A DNA stretch of 42,775 nt. Origin: Oscillatoriales cyanobacterium. GTDB taxonomy: Bacteria; Cyanobacteriota; Cyanobacteriia; Cyanobacteriales; Microcoleaceae. Positions 17,086 through 25,611 of this stretch are shown here, in pieces. Positions within the stretch are counted from its first letter, which is position 1, and each line of letters begins with the position of its first letter. The DNA lies in assembly GCA_004294385.1 (NCBI GenBank), contig REAP01000048.1:1-42775 (forward strand), written 5' to 3'. Under the pieces are notes generated by a model. That model was not told the DNA's origin and made no database searches. It saw only the letters and a list, made by a program, of their open reading frames with translations. Made by a program: the position numbers and the translations under genes.

Positions 17086-17278
17086 GATTTGTTTGAGCGC
17101 CGATCGAGCCGATCGCACTTTCTAGCTGCAAGGGCAAGCCAAAGGGCGATCGCGCTTTACCGAACCTCCCCAGACGGATACCACCCTAATTGAAGCATTA
17201 ACATCTTCGTTACATTTCGTTACGATAAGGAAACACAGAGCAAAAAACTCTCCCCCATAATATTTCAGAGGTGGCTAT

Positions 17279-18382
17279 ATGAATGGTACATTTCGCGTCG
17301 GCAACCTGTTTGGAATTCCCTTTTATATCAACCCATCTTGGTTTTTAGTCCTGGGCTTGGTAACGTGGCAATACGGCGGCGCACTAGCTGCTTTGTTTCC
17401 CACATTAGGCCCTGTAGCACCCTGGATCCTGGGATTGTTCACAGCATTGCTGTTATTTGCTTCCGTTATCGCCCACGAATTAGGACACAGTTGGGTTGCT
17501 ATCAAACAGGGAATTGGCGTGAAATCGATCTCGCTATTTCTGTTTGGCGGATTGGCTAATTTGGATAGAGAATCAAAAACTCCGGCTGAGGCATTCTGGG
17601 TGGCGATCGCAGGGCCGTTAGTTAGTATATTGTTATCAGGTTTGTTAACCGCGATCGGCATTGGTGCTGGTCTCACAGGCCCCGCAGCGGCTATCGTCCA
17701 ACTTTTAGCTTCGATTAACTTAGCTTTAGCCCTATTTAATCTGATTCCTGGTTTGCCCTTAGATGGTGGTAACATCCTCAAAGCGATCGTCTGGAAAATT
17801 ACAGGGAATCCTTACAAAGGCATCATTTTTGCTAGTCGAGTTGGTCAAATCATTGGTTGGATTGCCATTGCTACAGGCATATTTGGTAGCACCTGGAATC
17901 TGATCATCGGTTGGTTTCTGTTGCAAAATGCTGGTCAATCTGCACAATCTGCCAAAATCCAAAATCAACTGGCTGGGCTGACAGCAGCAGATGCTGTGAC
18001 TCCTGGAAGTCCTATCGTTTCCCAAGAGTTGTCTCTCCGAGAATTCGCCAACAACTATCTGATTGGTAATACTCAAAGCTTGCGTCGGTATCTGGTGACA
18101 GATGATGCGGGACAATTGGTAGGTGCGATAGAGACTGATGACCTTAAAGCAATTCCTACGGGTAACTGGCCTTCTGTTCAAGTGAAAGAGCTCCTAAAGG
18201 CGATCGAATTTTCCGCCACCGTCGAGCCAGAATTATCCCTCCTAGAAGTTGTCACTCTCTTTGAACAACTCAAAGTCCAAGAACTCCCCGTGATTCGCGA
18301 CAACGGCGTCCTCCTCGGACTGGTAGAAAAAACTGAAATTGTCCGACTATTAGAAAAACGAGCTCTTGGAAACCCTGCTTAA
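17279..18382 (+). CDS. Site-2 protease (M50) with C-terminal CBS domains
   Basis: The 367-aa membrane protein has several hydrophobic segments and the M50 zinc motif HELGH (66-70: His66, Glu67, His70) plus the third ligand in LPLDGG (Asp162). Residues about 225-360 form a CBS-like region (LLVTD-like SLRRYLVTDDAGQLVGAIETDDL, given in part, and ELPVIRDNGVLLGLVEK). Such SpoIVFB/S2P-like proteases cut membrane-anchored regulators, and CBS domains bind adenine nucleotides. ATG 17279 follows AGAGGTGG at a suitable distance. The gene is monocistronic, with a hairpin at 18417 downstream. Confidence 0.9.
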   Translation: MNGTFRVGNLFGIPFYINPSWFLVLGLVTWQYGGALAALFPTLGPVAPWILGLFTALLLFASVIAHELGHSWVAIKQGIGVKSISLFLFGGLANLDRESKTPAEAFWVAIAGPLVSILLSGLLTAIGIGAGLTGPAAAIVQLLASINLALALFNLIPGLPLDGGNILKAIVWKITGNPYKGIIFASRVGQIIGWIAIATGIFGSTWNLIIGWFLLQNAGQSAQSAKIQNQLAGLTAADAVTPGSPIVSQELSLREFANNYLIGNTQSLRRYLVTDDAGQLVGAIETDDLKAIPTGNWPSVQVKELLKAIEFSATVEPELSLLEVVTLFEQLKVQELPVIRDNGVLLGLVEKTEIVRLLEKRALGNPA

Positions 18383-18416
18383 TCAATCACCAACGGCTCA
18401 AAAAAATATCACACAC

Positions 18417-18449
18417 AGATACCCGGCTTTTTAGAGAAGTCGGGTATCT
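18417..18449 (+). terminator. Hairpin after the M50 gene
   Basis: AGATACCCGGCTT (18417-18429) pairs with AAGTCGGGTATCT (18437-18449); the only deviation is a G-U pair. It lies 35 bp after the stop, and no U-run follows. It is of the same family as 11775-11809 and 39673-39697. Confidence 0.5.
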
Positions 18450-18532
18450 AATTTAATATATGAACTCAATGCTTGAACTTCATTGAACCAGTTTAACCAA
18501 GTCCAAGCAAGTCCAAGCAAAAATTCAAGCGC

Positions 18533-18922
18533 TTAGGCTACTTCTTCTTCTTGATCGATTTGGCGCAGGTGAATGTGCTTGCGTCCCAAAGAGATTTCAA
18601 ACTCATCTCCAGGCTGGAGTTCCATCTGTTTGGTGTAAGCAGCTCCAATCAGCAAGTTGCCGTTAGATTGAACGCTAATCCGATAGCTAGCTGAGCGTCC
18701 GCCCCGTCCGTTGCCGTTTTGCTTACCATCTAGCTGAATGCCTTCTGCATCAATCAGAGCATTCAGGAATTTCATCATGTTGACCCGTTCTACTCCATTT
18801 TTGGTAACGGTGTAGTAGCCACAGGCTCTTGCTTTCTCTTCCTTGGTCAGGTTCTCTAGGTCTTTAACCTTTTTGATCAGACCTTCGCCTTCAAGGGGTT
18901 CAATGCTTTTCTTTTTAACCAT
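18533..18922 (-). CDS. cyAbrB family transcriptional regulator
   Basis: The 129-aa protein has the cyanobacterial AbrB layout: an N-terminal helical region (LIKKVKDLENLTKEEK), the family hallmark RACGYYTVTKNGVERVN, a Gly/Asn-rich linker, and the C-terminal AbrB-like beta domain (ASYRISVQSNGNLLIGAAY, GDEFEISLGRKHIHL). The two cyanobacterial paralogues (cyAbrB1 and cyAbrB2) regulate carbon and nitrogen metabolism and related responses; which one this is cannot be fixed here. AGGA precedes ATG 18922 by 8 nt. The gene is divergent from an Rrf2 gene, and the region between holds palindromes. Confidence 0.9.
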   Translation of the reverse strand: MVKKKSIEPLEGEGLIKKVKDLENLTKEEKARACGYYTVTKNGVERVNMMKFLNALIDAEGIQLDGKQNGNGRGGRSASYRISVQSNGNLLIGAAYTKQMELQPGDEFEISLGRKHIHLRQIDQEEEVA

Positions 18923-18960
18923 CTACTGAGTCCTGAAATATTCAACTGGTGTACGGGTTT

Positions 18961-18991
18961 TTTCTTGGTTGCTTTTGGCTTGGCCAAGAAA
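18961..18991. promoter_or_regulatory. Inverted repeat upstream of cyAbrB
   Basis: TTTCTTGG (18961-18968) and CCAAGAAA (18984-18991) are perfect inverted arms, and CTTGGCCAAG (18979-18988) is a perfect palindrome overlapping the second arm. It lies 39-69 bp upstream of the cyAbrB ATG. A self-regulatory operator is inferred only. Confidence 0.35.
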
Positions 18992-19147
18992 CTTTAGCTT
19001 TATAGCTGACTGTAAAACTATATTACACCTATTGGCTGGATTATTAACCACTATTATCTAAATATTTTTAACAATGTACACTTTTTTTTGAGAAGTAGCT
19101 GTCGATTGCTGGCAATCTCTAAACTCTGTAGCATAAGCTATCAGCTA

Positions 19148-19159
19148 TCAGCTAGCTGA
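19148..19159. promoter_or_regulatory. 12-bp palindrome upstream of the Rrf2 gene
   Basis: TCAGCTAGCTGA is perfectly palindromic, 27 bp before the Rrf2 ATG, and follows two direct copies of AGCTATC. This is the expected place for an Rrf2 operator, but no consensus match is claimed. Confidence 0.35.
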
Positions 19160-19185
19160 ATATTTGCCCCAAATTTTAAAATCCA

Positions 19186-19629
19186 ATGAAGTTAACTGCA
19201 CGCGGACACTACAGTGTCAAAGCTCTACTGGATCTAAGTTTGCAACCTCGGTTCGAGCCGACATCGGTAAAATCGATCGCGAAACGACAGGAGTTACCGG
19301 CTCCCTATCTCGAAAAATTGCTGATTGAAATGCGACGAGCCGGTTTAGTTCAATCAGTTCGAGGTGCACAGGGAGGCTATAAATTGGCTCGCGAACCGGC
19401 TCAAATCTCTCTAGGACAAATCTTAGAGGCTGTAGGGGAAACTATTGAACCTTTGGCTCGACACTCTCCTGATGCTTCCCTTGCAGAGGACTGGGTAACT
19501 TTCAGTTTGTGGAACCAATTGCACAAAAAACTGGTGCTGGCGCTCTACAGTATTTCTCTGGAAGACTTATACTATGATGTCCGAAGTTGGCAAGCAGCTA
19601 TGGGTGAAGAAACCAGCTTTATTATTTAG
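19186..19629 (+). CDS. Rrf2 family transcriptional regulator
   Basis: The 147-aa protein shows the Rrf2 winged-helix pattern: MKLTARGHYSVKALLDLSL, SVKSIAKRQELPAPYLEKLL (recognition helix) and SVRGAQGGYKLAREP (wing). Rrf2 members IscR and NsrR bind Fe-S clusters through three Cys in the C-terminal part; this protein has none, so a cluster-free or otherwise sensing regulator is likely. It is divergent from cyAbrB across a 263-bp region holding palindromes at 18961 and 19148. Start ATG 19186 has no strong Shine-Dalgarno. Confidence 0.9.
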   Translation: MKLTARGHYSVKALLDLSLQPRFEPTSVKSIAKRQELPAPYLEKLLIEMRRAGLVQSVRGAQGGYKLAREPAQISLGQILEAVGETIEPLARHSPDASLAEDWVTFSLWNQLHKKLVLALYSISLEDLYYDVRSWQAAMGEETSFII

Positions 19630-19640
19630 ATAGTAAGCAA

Positions 19641-19675
19641 GAAGGAAGAAGGAAGAAGGAAGAAGGAAGAAGGAA
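19641..19675. repeat. Heptamer GAAGGAA repeated five times
   Basis: Five perfect 7-bp units lie just after the Rrf2 stop and before the GFA gene. Short tandemly repeated heptamers (STRR type) are characteristic of filamentous cyanobacteria. Confidence 0.9.
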
Positions 19676-19732
19676 AATTCAATAAAATCAATGGTTTCAG
19701 CAATTAAAAACGCCCTAACTACGGAGAAGGTT

Positions 19733-20161
19733 ATGATCAGCTCAAAAATTCGATCGCCTGTCAATATGGATCACACACTTGTTATGTACGAAGGTGGCTG
19801 TCACTGTGGCGCTGTCCGCTTCCGAGTCGCGGTGGACAAACACGAAGCTGCTGATTGCAACTGTTCTATCTGTCACAAGAAGGGATTTTTGCATCTAATT
19901 GTACCACCAGAACATTTTACATTGCTAAGCGGGGAAGATGTTTTGACAACCTATACGTTTAATACGGGGATTGCCAAACATACTTTCTGCCGGATTTGCG
20001 GTATTCACCCGTTTTATCGACCCCGATCGCATCCCGATCAATTTGATGTGAATGTCCGCTGTCTTGACTCCGATGCAATTGCTCAATTTCGGATCATACC
20101 CTTTGATGGTGTTAATTGGGAGCAGAACGTGCACTTGCTGATGGACGAAAACAATCTGTGA
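19733..20161 (+). CDS. GFA family zinc-binding protein
   Basis: The protein has the GFA (glutathione-dependent formaldehyde-activating enzyme/CENP-V) zinc motifs: GGCHCGAVRF, CNCSICHKKG and FCRICGIHPF. Members bind two zinc ions; activity on formaldehyde is established only for some, so substrate is unknown. ATG 19733 is preferred because GGAG stands 9 nt upstream; the longer frame from 19691 has no such site, and Met at 19766 is a possible shorter start. Length from 19733 is 142 aa. It follows the Rrf2 gene by 103 bp; an operon is possible but not shown. Confidence 0.85.
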   Translation: MISSKIRSPVNMDHTLVMYEGGCHCGAVRFRVAVDKHEAADCNCSICHKKGFLHLIVPPEHFTLLSGEDVLTTYTFNTGIAKHTFCRICGIHPFYRPRSHPDQFDVNVRCLDSDAIAQFRIIPFDGVNWEQNVHLLMDENNL

Positions 20162-20206
20162 ACTTAAAACTCTATCTATATAATAGATATCTCCATAAAA
20201 GCCAGT

Positions 20207-20311
20207 CTTGAACAGGCAGGCGGTGCCAGCCAGCGAAGCGCCGTCCTGAGCCCTTCGACTACGCTCAGGATAAACGCAGTCGTTGGGTCGAAGGGATGCC
20301 TGTTCCACAAT
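20207..20311. repeat. Composite repeat: palindrome with inserted CCCTTCGACTACGCTC unit
   Basis: A GAACAGGCA (from about 20210) and TGCCTGTTCCACAA (about 20297-20310) pair frames the AACAGGC family. Between them lies a GC-rich block and the element CCTGAGCCCTTCGACTACGC, the same family as at 181-229. This looks like nesting of one repeat family in another. Confidence 0.7.
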
Positions 20312-20329
20312 AAATATGGTCGAGGTCTA

Positions 20330-21415
20330 ATGATGTCGGATGAATTTGCTGTTTTGATTTTAGCTGCTGTATTAGATTACTCGATCGGCGATCCTTGGGG
20401 TTGGCCACATCCTGTACAGGCGATGGGTTGGGCGATCGATCGGTATACTCGGCTTGTCTTTAATATCTGGAATAATCCCCCAAGCAAAATGCCGAACTTG
20501 GTCGATAGTCTCCCAGGCGATCGACCTAAACTGTTGCTTCGCGGTGCTGGTATAATCCTGGCGATCGGGCTGATTCTAGGCAGTTATACTGTCAGTTGGT
20601 CGATCGCCCAAGCTGCTAGTTGGGTACATCCTCTGTTCGGTATTGCGATCAATAGTATTTTACTAGCAAGTTGTTTTGCCGCCCGGAGTTTGAGAGCGGC
20701 TGCTGAGGATGTGCTGACGCCTCTAAATGTGGGAGATTTAGTCAAGGCGCGAGAACGGTTGAGTCTTTATGTCGGTCGAGATACTCAAAACTTATCTCAG
20801 CCAGAAATTCTGCGAGCATTGTTAGAAACTGTAACAGAGAATGCCGTCGATGGTGTGACAGCCCCACTATTTTATGCCTTAGTTGGGTTCGCTCTCCCAC
20901 ATTTATATCTATTATTAAATGTTAGGGATTTGCCGATCGCCGACTACTCTATGTCAATGAGTGCGATCGTCCCCTTGGCGATCGGCTATAAAGCAGCCAG
21001 TACCTTAGATTCTACAGTCGGCTACAAAGAAGCACCATACACCGATTTAGGATGGTTTAGCGCCAAACTAGAAGATGTTCTGACATGGCTTCCTTGCCGG
21101 TTAACAGTGATTACTTTAGCTGTGATATCAGGAAAACCCCTGTACGTTTGGAGGATGTGTCAGAGAGATGCAGTCAAAGATGCCAGTCCCAATTCCGGTT
21201 GGAGTGAATGCGCCTACGCCGCCATCTTGGGAGTGCAACTAGGAGGTACAAATTCCTATCGGGGAGTTGTTAAGCACAAACCACTGTTAGGAGAGCCGAA
21301 TCAATCGATCGCAGCGGAGCATATTTCCCAAGCCATGCAATTAACTCGGTATTGCTTTCTGATTTGGTTGGGATTATCATTGCTTTTTTATGCTTGCTTC
21401 GTTTTTGTCCGCTAA
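20330..21415 (+). CDS. cbiB: Adenosylcobinamide-phosphate synthase CbiB/CobD
   Basis: This 361-aa integral membrane protein has the CbiB signatures: LDYSIGDPWGWPHPVQAMG at the N-terminus, then SLYVGRDTQNL, ETVTENAVDGVTAPLFYAL, and the C-terminal SECAYAAILGVQLGG. It joins adenosylcobyric acid with the aminopropanol (phosphate) side chain in cobalamin biosynthesis, at the membrane. Length fits the family (about 310-330 aa) with a slight extension around 50-80. ATG 20330 has GAGG 6-7 nt upstream. pyrR follows after 40 bp; whether they are cotranscribed is unclear. No cobalamin riboswitch was recognised upstream, where a composite repeat lies. Confidence 0.9.
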   Translation: MMSDEFAVLILAAVLDYSIGDPWGWPHPVQAMGWAIDRYTRLVFNIWNNPPSKMPNLVDSLPGDRPKLLLRGAGIILAIGLILGSYTVSWSIAQAASWVHPLFGIAINSILLASCFAARSLRAAAEDVLTPLNVGDLVKARERLSLYVGRDTQNLSQPEILRALLETVTENAVDGVTAPLFYALVGFALPHLYLLLNVRDLPIADYSMSMSAIVPLAIGYKAASTLDSTVGYKEAPYTDLGWFSAKLEDVLTWLPCRLTVITLAVISGKPLYVWRMCQRDAVKDASPNSGWSECAYAAILGVQLGGTNSYRGVVKHKPLLGEPNQSIAAEHISQAMQLTRYCFLIWLGLSLLFYACFVFVR

Positions 21416-21455
21416 CTGTCGATCGCCAACAGCCAGCAATTAGCAACAGCCACCA

Positions 21456-21989
21456 ATGACTAAAATTATCGAAATCTTATCCCCGGATGAAGTACGCCGA
21501 ACTCTCACCCGCATCGCTTCTCAGATTGTCGAAAGATCTGGCAATCCAGAAGAGTTAGTCTTGTTAGGTATTCATACTAGAGGAGTGCCTTTAGCTCAAA
21601 TTCTCGCTGCTCAAATTGAAGTCCTCGAACAAGTCAAAGTATCCGTGGGTGCTTTGGATATTACATTTTACCGAGATGATTTGGATCGAGTTGCGCTGCG
21701 GACGCCTGCTAAAACAGAAATTCCCTTCGATTTGACAGGGAAAACGGTTGTATTGATAGATGACGTTATATATAAAGGTAGAACGATTCGAGCCGCTTTG
21801 AATGCAGTAAATGATTATGGGCGACCGGAAAAAATTTGGTTGGCCGTTTTAGTCGATCGCGGACACCGAGAAGTGCCTATTCAGCCTGATTTCACGGGTA
21901 AAAAGTTGCCGACAGCGAAGGAAGAACAAGTTAAGGTTTATGTTTTCGATGTTGACGGGCGTGACGGAGTGGAGTTGATTAAGGATTGA
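21456..21989 (+). CDS. pyrR: Bifunctional pyr regulator / uracil phosphoribosyltransferase PyrR
   Basis: The 177-aa protein carries the PRPP-binding loop [13 protein letters not shown] (98-110) and PyrR-type flanks ([28 protein letters not shown]). PyrR binds pyr mRNA attenuators in Bacillus and also has uracil phosphoribosyltransferase activity. In cyanobacteria the regulatory role is less certain, and no pyr operon or PyrR-binding leader is seen here. Start ATG 21456 has no clear Shine-Dalgarno. Length matches the family. Confidence 0.92.
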   Translation: MTKIIEILSPDEVRRTLTRIASQIVERSGNPEELVLLGIHTRGVPLAQILAAQIEVLEQVKVSVGALDITFYRDDLDRVALRTPAKTEIPFDLTGKTVVLIDDVIYKGRTIRAALNAVNDYGRPEKIWLAVLVDRGHREVPIQPDFTGKKLPTAKEEQVKVYVFDVDGRDGVELIKD

Positions 21990-21991
21990 CA

Positions 21992-22058
21992 TGGGCGGGC
22001 AGGATGCCCACCCCACCAGAAAATCAATTCTTTGTGGAACAGGCATCTTGCCTGTTCG
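21992..22058. repeat. Chimeric repeat (GGGCGGGCAGGATGCCC and GTGGAACAGGC halves)
   Basis: The left half, GGGCGGGCAGGATGCCCACC, belongs to a different repeat type from the right half, TTTGTGGAACAGGCATCTTG, which is the AACAGGC family. It starts 3 bp after the pyrR stop. The two halves do not pair with one another. Confidence 0.7.
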
Positions 22059-22085
22059 GAGTGCTGTTCTGGAAATTTGTCAAAA

Positions 22086-22158
22086 TCGGCAGTGCAGGAG
22101 TTGAACCTGCCTGGGGCGAATTATGAGTTCGCTGCCTAAACCGCTCGGCCAACTGCCG
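22086..22158 (-). tRNA. tRNA with CAU anticodon (Met or Ile2)
   Basis: Folded from the minus strand: acceptor CGGCAGT/ACTGCCG with discriminator A, U8, D-arm GCC/GGC with a 10-nt loop, anticodon stem GCGAA/TTCGC with loop CTCATAA, giving anticodon CAT, a 5-nt variable loop and T-arm GCAGG/CCTGC with loop TTCAACT. The 73-nt length is normal. CCA is not encoded (TTTT follows). A CAU anticodon fits elongator Met or lysidine-modified Ile; the C1-G72 pair argues against initiator tRNA, which has a C1xA72 mismatch. The assignment between Met and Ile2 remains open. Confidence 0.92.
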
Positions 22159-22343
22159 TTAAATCGCCATGTGCGATCGAACTTAAAAGCAATAATAACA
22201 TAAATTTCCCAGTCCGTGCTAAAACTAGAGAACAAAAATCAAAAATTTTTAGATCTGCCGAGTCCGATCGCCATCAGCCCCAAAGCGAGAGTCGATCGGG
22301 CAAACAAAGCAGTATTTACAACCGGGCATAAAAATTACAGATA

Positions 22344-23027
22344 ATGGTACTGAATTCAACAGTAGTGCTGACTCTAACTCTCCTGGCTCTGATGCTTGGA
22401 GCCGGTGTCACGAGTTCTGTTTACGGATTTACATTAGGTAGAGAAGCCCTAAAAGGAACTACTCAACCCGACGTCCGTCCCAGCAATAATGCCAGTGGCA
22501 AAGCAGGAACTCCAGCTAACAAAGACCAAGTGAGCATTTTAAAAGAAAAAGACATCCTCAAAACCGTCAAAGCACGAACTGAAGGTCGCGATCCCGATAA
22601 GATAGCAGCTCAAAATGTCAAAGACAAGGCCAGCCCTAAACCAGCTACAGCCAAAAAACCAGCCCCAGCACAAAATAACGCTAAGTTTCCCATGAACAGT
22701 CGCGACGGAGGAATCACGCTAGAAGTGAGTGCGGCAAATCAACGAGGTAACTCTATGCTGTTAGATGTCACCATGAAAAACGAAGGCTCCCAAGCAGTCA
22801 GATTTCTCTACAGTTTCTTAAGCGTCACTGACAATCAAGGACGGGTACTGAGCGCGACTGCGGAGGATTTGCCAGCGGAACTACCACCCAACGGGCAAGT
22901 TTTTTACGGTACGGTGACGATACCGACAGCTTTGCTAGAAAACGCTAAAGAACTTTCACTGACGCTGACAGATTATCCAGCTCAAAAACTCCAGTTGCAA
23001 ATAGCGGGCATTCCAGTCCCGAAGTGA
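22344..23027 (+). CDS. Membrane-anchored hypothetical protein
   Basis: I do not recognise a named family. The 227-aa protein has one hydrophobic N-terminal helix (about 6-28: VVLTLTLLALMLGAGVTSSV), a low-complexity Lys/Pro/Ala-rich stretch (about 75-112), and a C-terminal beta-rich domain (GGITLEVSAANQRGNSMLLD, NEGSQAVRFLYSFLSVTDNQ) resembling an immunoglobulin-like fold with NEGS and Asp-rich turns, as in DUF4352-type domains. It is likely anchored in the membrane with the C-terminus outside. Start ATG 22344 is not backed by a clear Shine-Dalgarno. Confidence 0.72.
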   Translation: MVLNSTVVLTLTLLALMLGAGVTSSVYGFTLGREALKGTTQPDVRPSNNASGKAGTPANKDQVSILKEKDILKTVKARTEGRDPDKIAAQNVKDKASPKPATAKKPAPAQNNAKFPMNSRDGGITLEVSAANQRGNSMLLDVTMKNEGSQAVRFLYSFLSVTDNQGRVLSATAEDLPAELPPNGQVFYGTVTIPTALLENAKELSLTLTDYPAQKLQLQIAGIPVPK

Positions 23028-23229
23028 ATTAAAAGTATCTTTCGATTAATATTGATTAAATATTTGCAGATGCTTGCCCCTGTTGTTTTCGTATTAGGGG
23101 GATTGTCAAAAATTTTAGCTTGCTATGAGGGAGGTCAAACCGACCGAATGGTTCTCAGTTTCTACCGAGAAAATTGTTCTAAACCTAACTGTTTCGCTCT
23201 AAGGGGCATTCGCTCGGAGAGTGTAGCAG

Positions 23230-24609
23230 ATGGCTGAATTGCCTGCGATAACTTGGACAGAAGTGCTGTCACGGTTGCTGTCAGTCTTCTTACTGATTGC
23301 GATTAATGCTTTTTTTGTGGCGGCTGAGTTTTCGATGGTGACGGTACGTCGATCGCGAATTAATCAGTTAGTTGAGGCCGGCGACGCTCCGGCGATCACA
23401 GTTCAATCTTTGCTACAAAGTATCGATCGACTGCTATCGACAATGCAATTAGGAATCACTCTTTCTAGTTTAGCCCTCGGCTGGATTGGGGAAGATACCA
23501 TCGCGGTGCTGATCCGACTTTCGATCGGCTGTTTACCGCTGCCAACTTATATCCAGGAGCCAATTGCTCATTCTTTTAGTCTATCCATCGTAACATTTTT
23601 CCTACTCGCTTATCTACAAATCGTACTCGGCGAACTCGTTCCCAAATCTGTCGCCTTCCTTTATTCCGAAAAATTAGCCAGAGGTTTAAGCACTCCCAGC
23701 CTACTGATTGCTCGTTTATTCAATCCCTTCGTTTCGTTGCTCAATCAATCAACTCGATCGCTCCTAGGACTTGTCGGCATTAAATACGACGTCACCCATC
23801 GCCCAGTGACTCCCGAAGAACTGCAATTAATCATCGCTACTTCCAGCGAGTCCAGCGGTTTGCAAGCCGATGAGCGAGAATTGCTCAACAACGTGTTTGA
23901 ATTTGGTGAAGTCTTAGTAGAAGAAGTGATGGTGCCAAGGCCAAGTATTATCGCGCTTCCCAAAACAGCTACATTTCAAAGTTTGCTCTCGGAAATTGCG
24001 ATTTCTAACCATTCTCGCTATCCGATTACAGGAGATTCCTTTGATGATATTATCGGGATTATTGACTTCAAACAACTTGCTAAACCCCTAGCAAAAGGTT
24101 TGTTATCACCCGACACACAAATTGTAGATTGGATGCGTCCAGTCAGATTTGTGCCAGAGATGATGTTGCTGGGGGAATTGCTACCTTTGATGCAGCGTTC
24201 ATCGGAAGAAATTGCGATCGTAGTCGATGAATTTGGTGGTATTTCCGGGTTAGTGACGTTGAGGGATTTGATTGCAGAAATTATCGGCCGCAGCTACGAG
24301 TCACGCGACAGCAAAGAAATAGCCTTGCAAGTATTGGACGATCGCACTTTTTTGGTACAAGCGCAGTTAAATTTAGATGATGTAAATCAAATACTGAATT
24401 TAGATTTGCCTATAACTGATGAATACCAAACCATTGGAGGTTTTCTGAGTTATCAGTTGCAAAGAATGCCGGCTGTGGGGGAAGTGTGGCGCTGCGAAAA
24501 TGTAGAACTGGCGGTGGTTTCAGTTTGCGGGCCACGGTTGGATCAAATTCAAATTCAGTTACTGACTGGGGATTCGGGCGATCGCGCTTTAGATCAAGTT
24601 GCAGCATAA
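23230..24609 (+). CDS. CNNM/HlyC-CorC type membrane protein with CBS pair
   Basis: This 459-aa protein has a DUF21/CNNM transmembrane domain (about 10-190: NAFFVAAEFSMVTVRRSRI, GITLSSLALGWIGE), a CBS pair (about 220-345: VEEVMVPRPSIIAL, GIIDFKQL, IAIVVDEFGGISGLVTLRDL) and the CorC/HlyC C-terminal domain (about 365-445: DEYQTIGGFLSYQLQ). Related proteins (CorB/CNNM) are implicated in Mg2+ export; the old label is hemolysin. Length matches the family. Start ATG 23230 follows an AT-poor upstream stretch; no strong Shine-Dalgarno is present. Confidence 0.92.
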   Translation: MAELPAITWTEVLSRLLSVFLLIAINAFFVAAEFSMVTVRRSRINQLVEAGDAPAITVQSLLQSIDRLLSTMQLGITLSSLALGWIGEDTIAVLIRLSIGCLPLPTYIQEPIAHSFSLSIVTFFLLAYLQIVLGELVPKSVAFLYSEKLARGLSTPSLLIARLFNPFVSLLNQSTRSLLGLVGIKYDVTHRPVTPEELQLIIATSSESSGLQADERELLNNVFEFGEVLVEEVMVPRPSIIALPKTATFQSLLSEIAISNHSRYPITGDSFDDIIGIIDFKQLAKPLAKGLLSPDTQIVDWMRPVRFVPEMMLLGELLPLMQRSSEEIAIVVDEFGGISGLVTLRDLIAEIIGRSYESRDSKEIALQVLDDRTFLVQAQLNLDDVNQILNLDLPITDEYQTIGGFLSYQLQRMPAVGEVWRCENVELAVVSVCGPRLDQIQIQLLTGDSGDRALDQVAA

Positions 24610-24620
24610 TTCGGATACAT

Positions 24621-24722
24621 CTGAGATATTGCACCATTCTCAATTAGCTTTTTCTGAACAGGCTGTCCGGCCTGTTCCACAAGAAAACTCACTCTTTGTG
24701 GAACAGGCCGGACAGCCTGTTG
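24621..24722. repeat. AACAGGC element with one preserved TIR
   Basis: The left end (24621-24642) matches at 20 of 22 positions the TIR of the MITE-like element at 14117. GAACAGGCTGTCCGGCCTGT and its inverse form the central hairpin. The right end has decayed. It begins 12 bp after the CNNM stop. Confidence 0.75.
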
Positions 24723-24756
24723 CTGATATGTTTACAAAGTTGATGGCTGCCAATTG

Positions 24757-25611
24757 TCAACTACCAATTAAATCGTCTAATTCTGCTTGCATTTGATTGG
24801 TAACTAAATCGAAACAAGCATCAACATAATCGCGATCGCGCGCCGCCTCCGAACCGTACTTCTCAAAGACAATCGGTTTGCACACACGAGTCCGAATTTG
24901 CACCGGCAAAGGCAGATGAGGCAAAGGCCCAATACTCAATCCCCAAGGCAATCCTAAATACACCGGAAATACCACCGGATCAATGCCAAATAACCACGGC
25001 ATTCCTAATTCATGCAATTGCTTTGCTTCCTTGTAAAAATCTCCCAGTACCATCAAAGTATCGTGGGCACCGTGGGAAATAATTGGTACAATTGGCACTT
25101 CTTCTCGTAGTGCTAATTTAATAAATCCTTTGCGCCCTGCAAAGTAAATTTTATCGCGCAAGTGATGGGGACGAAAGGTATCTTCTGCGCCGCCCGGATA
25201 GACTAAAACTGGGACATCTTTTCGCAAAGCTGCGATCGCCATTTTGGGATGCGCCTGGAGAGCACCGCACTGAACTGCCATACCAGCAATATCAGGAGAA
25301 ATCTTCCAAACCGTCGGGTGCATCAATCCGTAGGCTAACCTTTGGGTGCCGTATCTGTGGAACCATTCGTATAGGAACATAAACATATCTGGTGCGATGA
25401 TTCCCCCGTTGTGAGAACCGACAATCAGCATTTTTCCGCTGGCGGGGACGTGTTGCCAACCGTCGCTTTCTACGCGAAAATAGTAGCGGTACAGCCACTC
25501 CCACAGCGGCAGCATCAGTTTAATGAATTCGGGATTGCGATCGTCTAAAGATAAACCGTCAAAGCGAGAGGTTTTGCTATTGCTTATGGGACTGGATGCA
25601 GAATATTTCAT
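24757..25611 (-). CDS. Lysophospholipid acyltransferase family protein (MGAT-like)
   Basis: The 284-aa protein has a short N-terminal region and an acyltransferase core: GSHNGGIIAPDM (His67, candidate catalytic, Asp75), PTVWKISPDIAGM, and a VYPGGAEDTFRPHH block, followed by GFIKLALREEVPIVPI. These patterns belong to the LPLAT/MGAT-like group of membrane acyltransferases, which transfer acyl groups to glycerolipid or phytol acceptors. The spacing of His and Asp is wider than the classic HX4D, so substrate is uncertain. The gene is isolated on the minus strand. Confidence 0.82.
   Translation of the reverse strand: MKYSASSPISNSKTSRFDGLSLDDRNPEFIKLMLPLWEWLYRYYFRVESDGWQHVPASGKMLIVGSHNGGIIAPDMFMFLYEWFHRYGTQRLAYGLMHPTVWKISPDIAGMAVQCGALQAHPKMAIAALRKDVPVLVYPGGAEDTFRPHHLRDKIYFAGRKGFIKLALREEVPIVPIISHGAHDTLMVLGDFYKEAKQLHELGMPWLFGIDPVVFPVYLGLPWGLSIGPLPHLPLPVQIRTRVCKPIVFEKYGSEAARDRDYVDACFDLVTNQMQAELDDLIGS

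Noticed and set aside
23052..23237. Plus-strand 61-aa ORF starting at TTG
   Set aside because: Overlaps the CNNM start, has no ribosome site and no recognisable motif.
24599..24796. Plus-strand 65-aa ORF
   Set aside because: Passes through the AACAGGC repeat; translation of repeat DNA.
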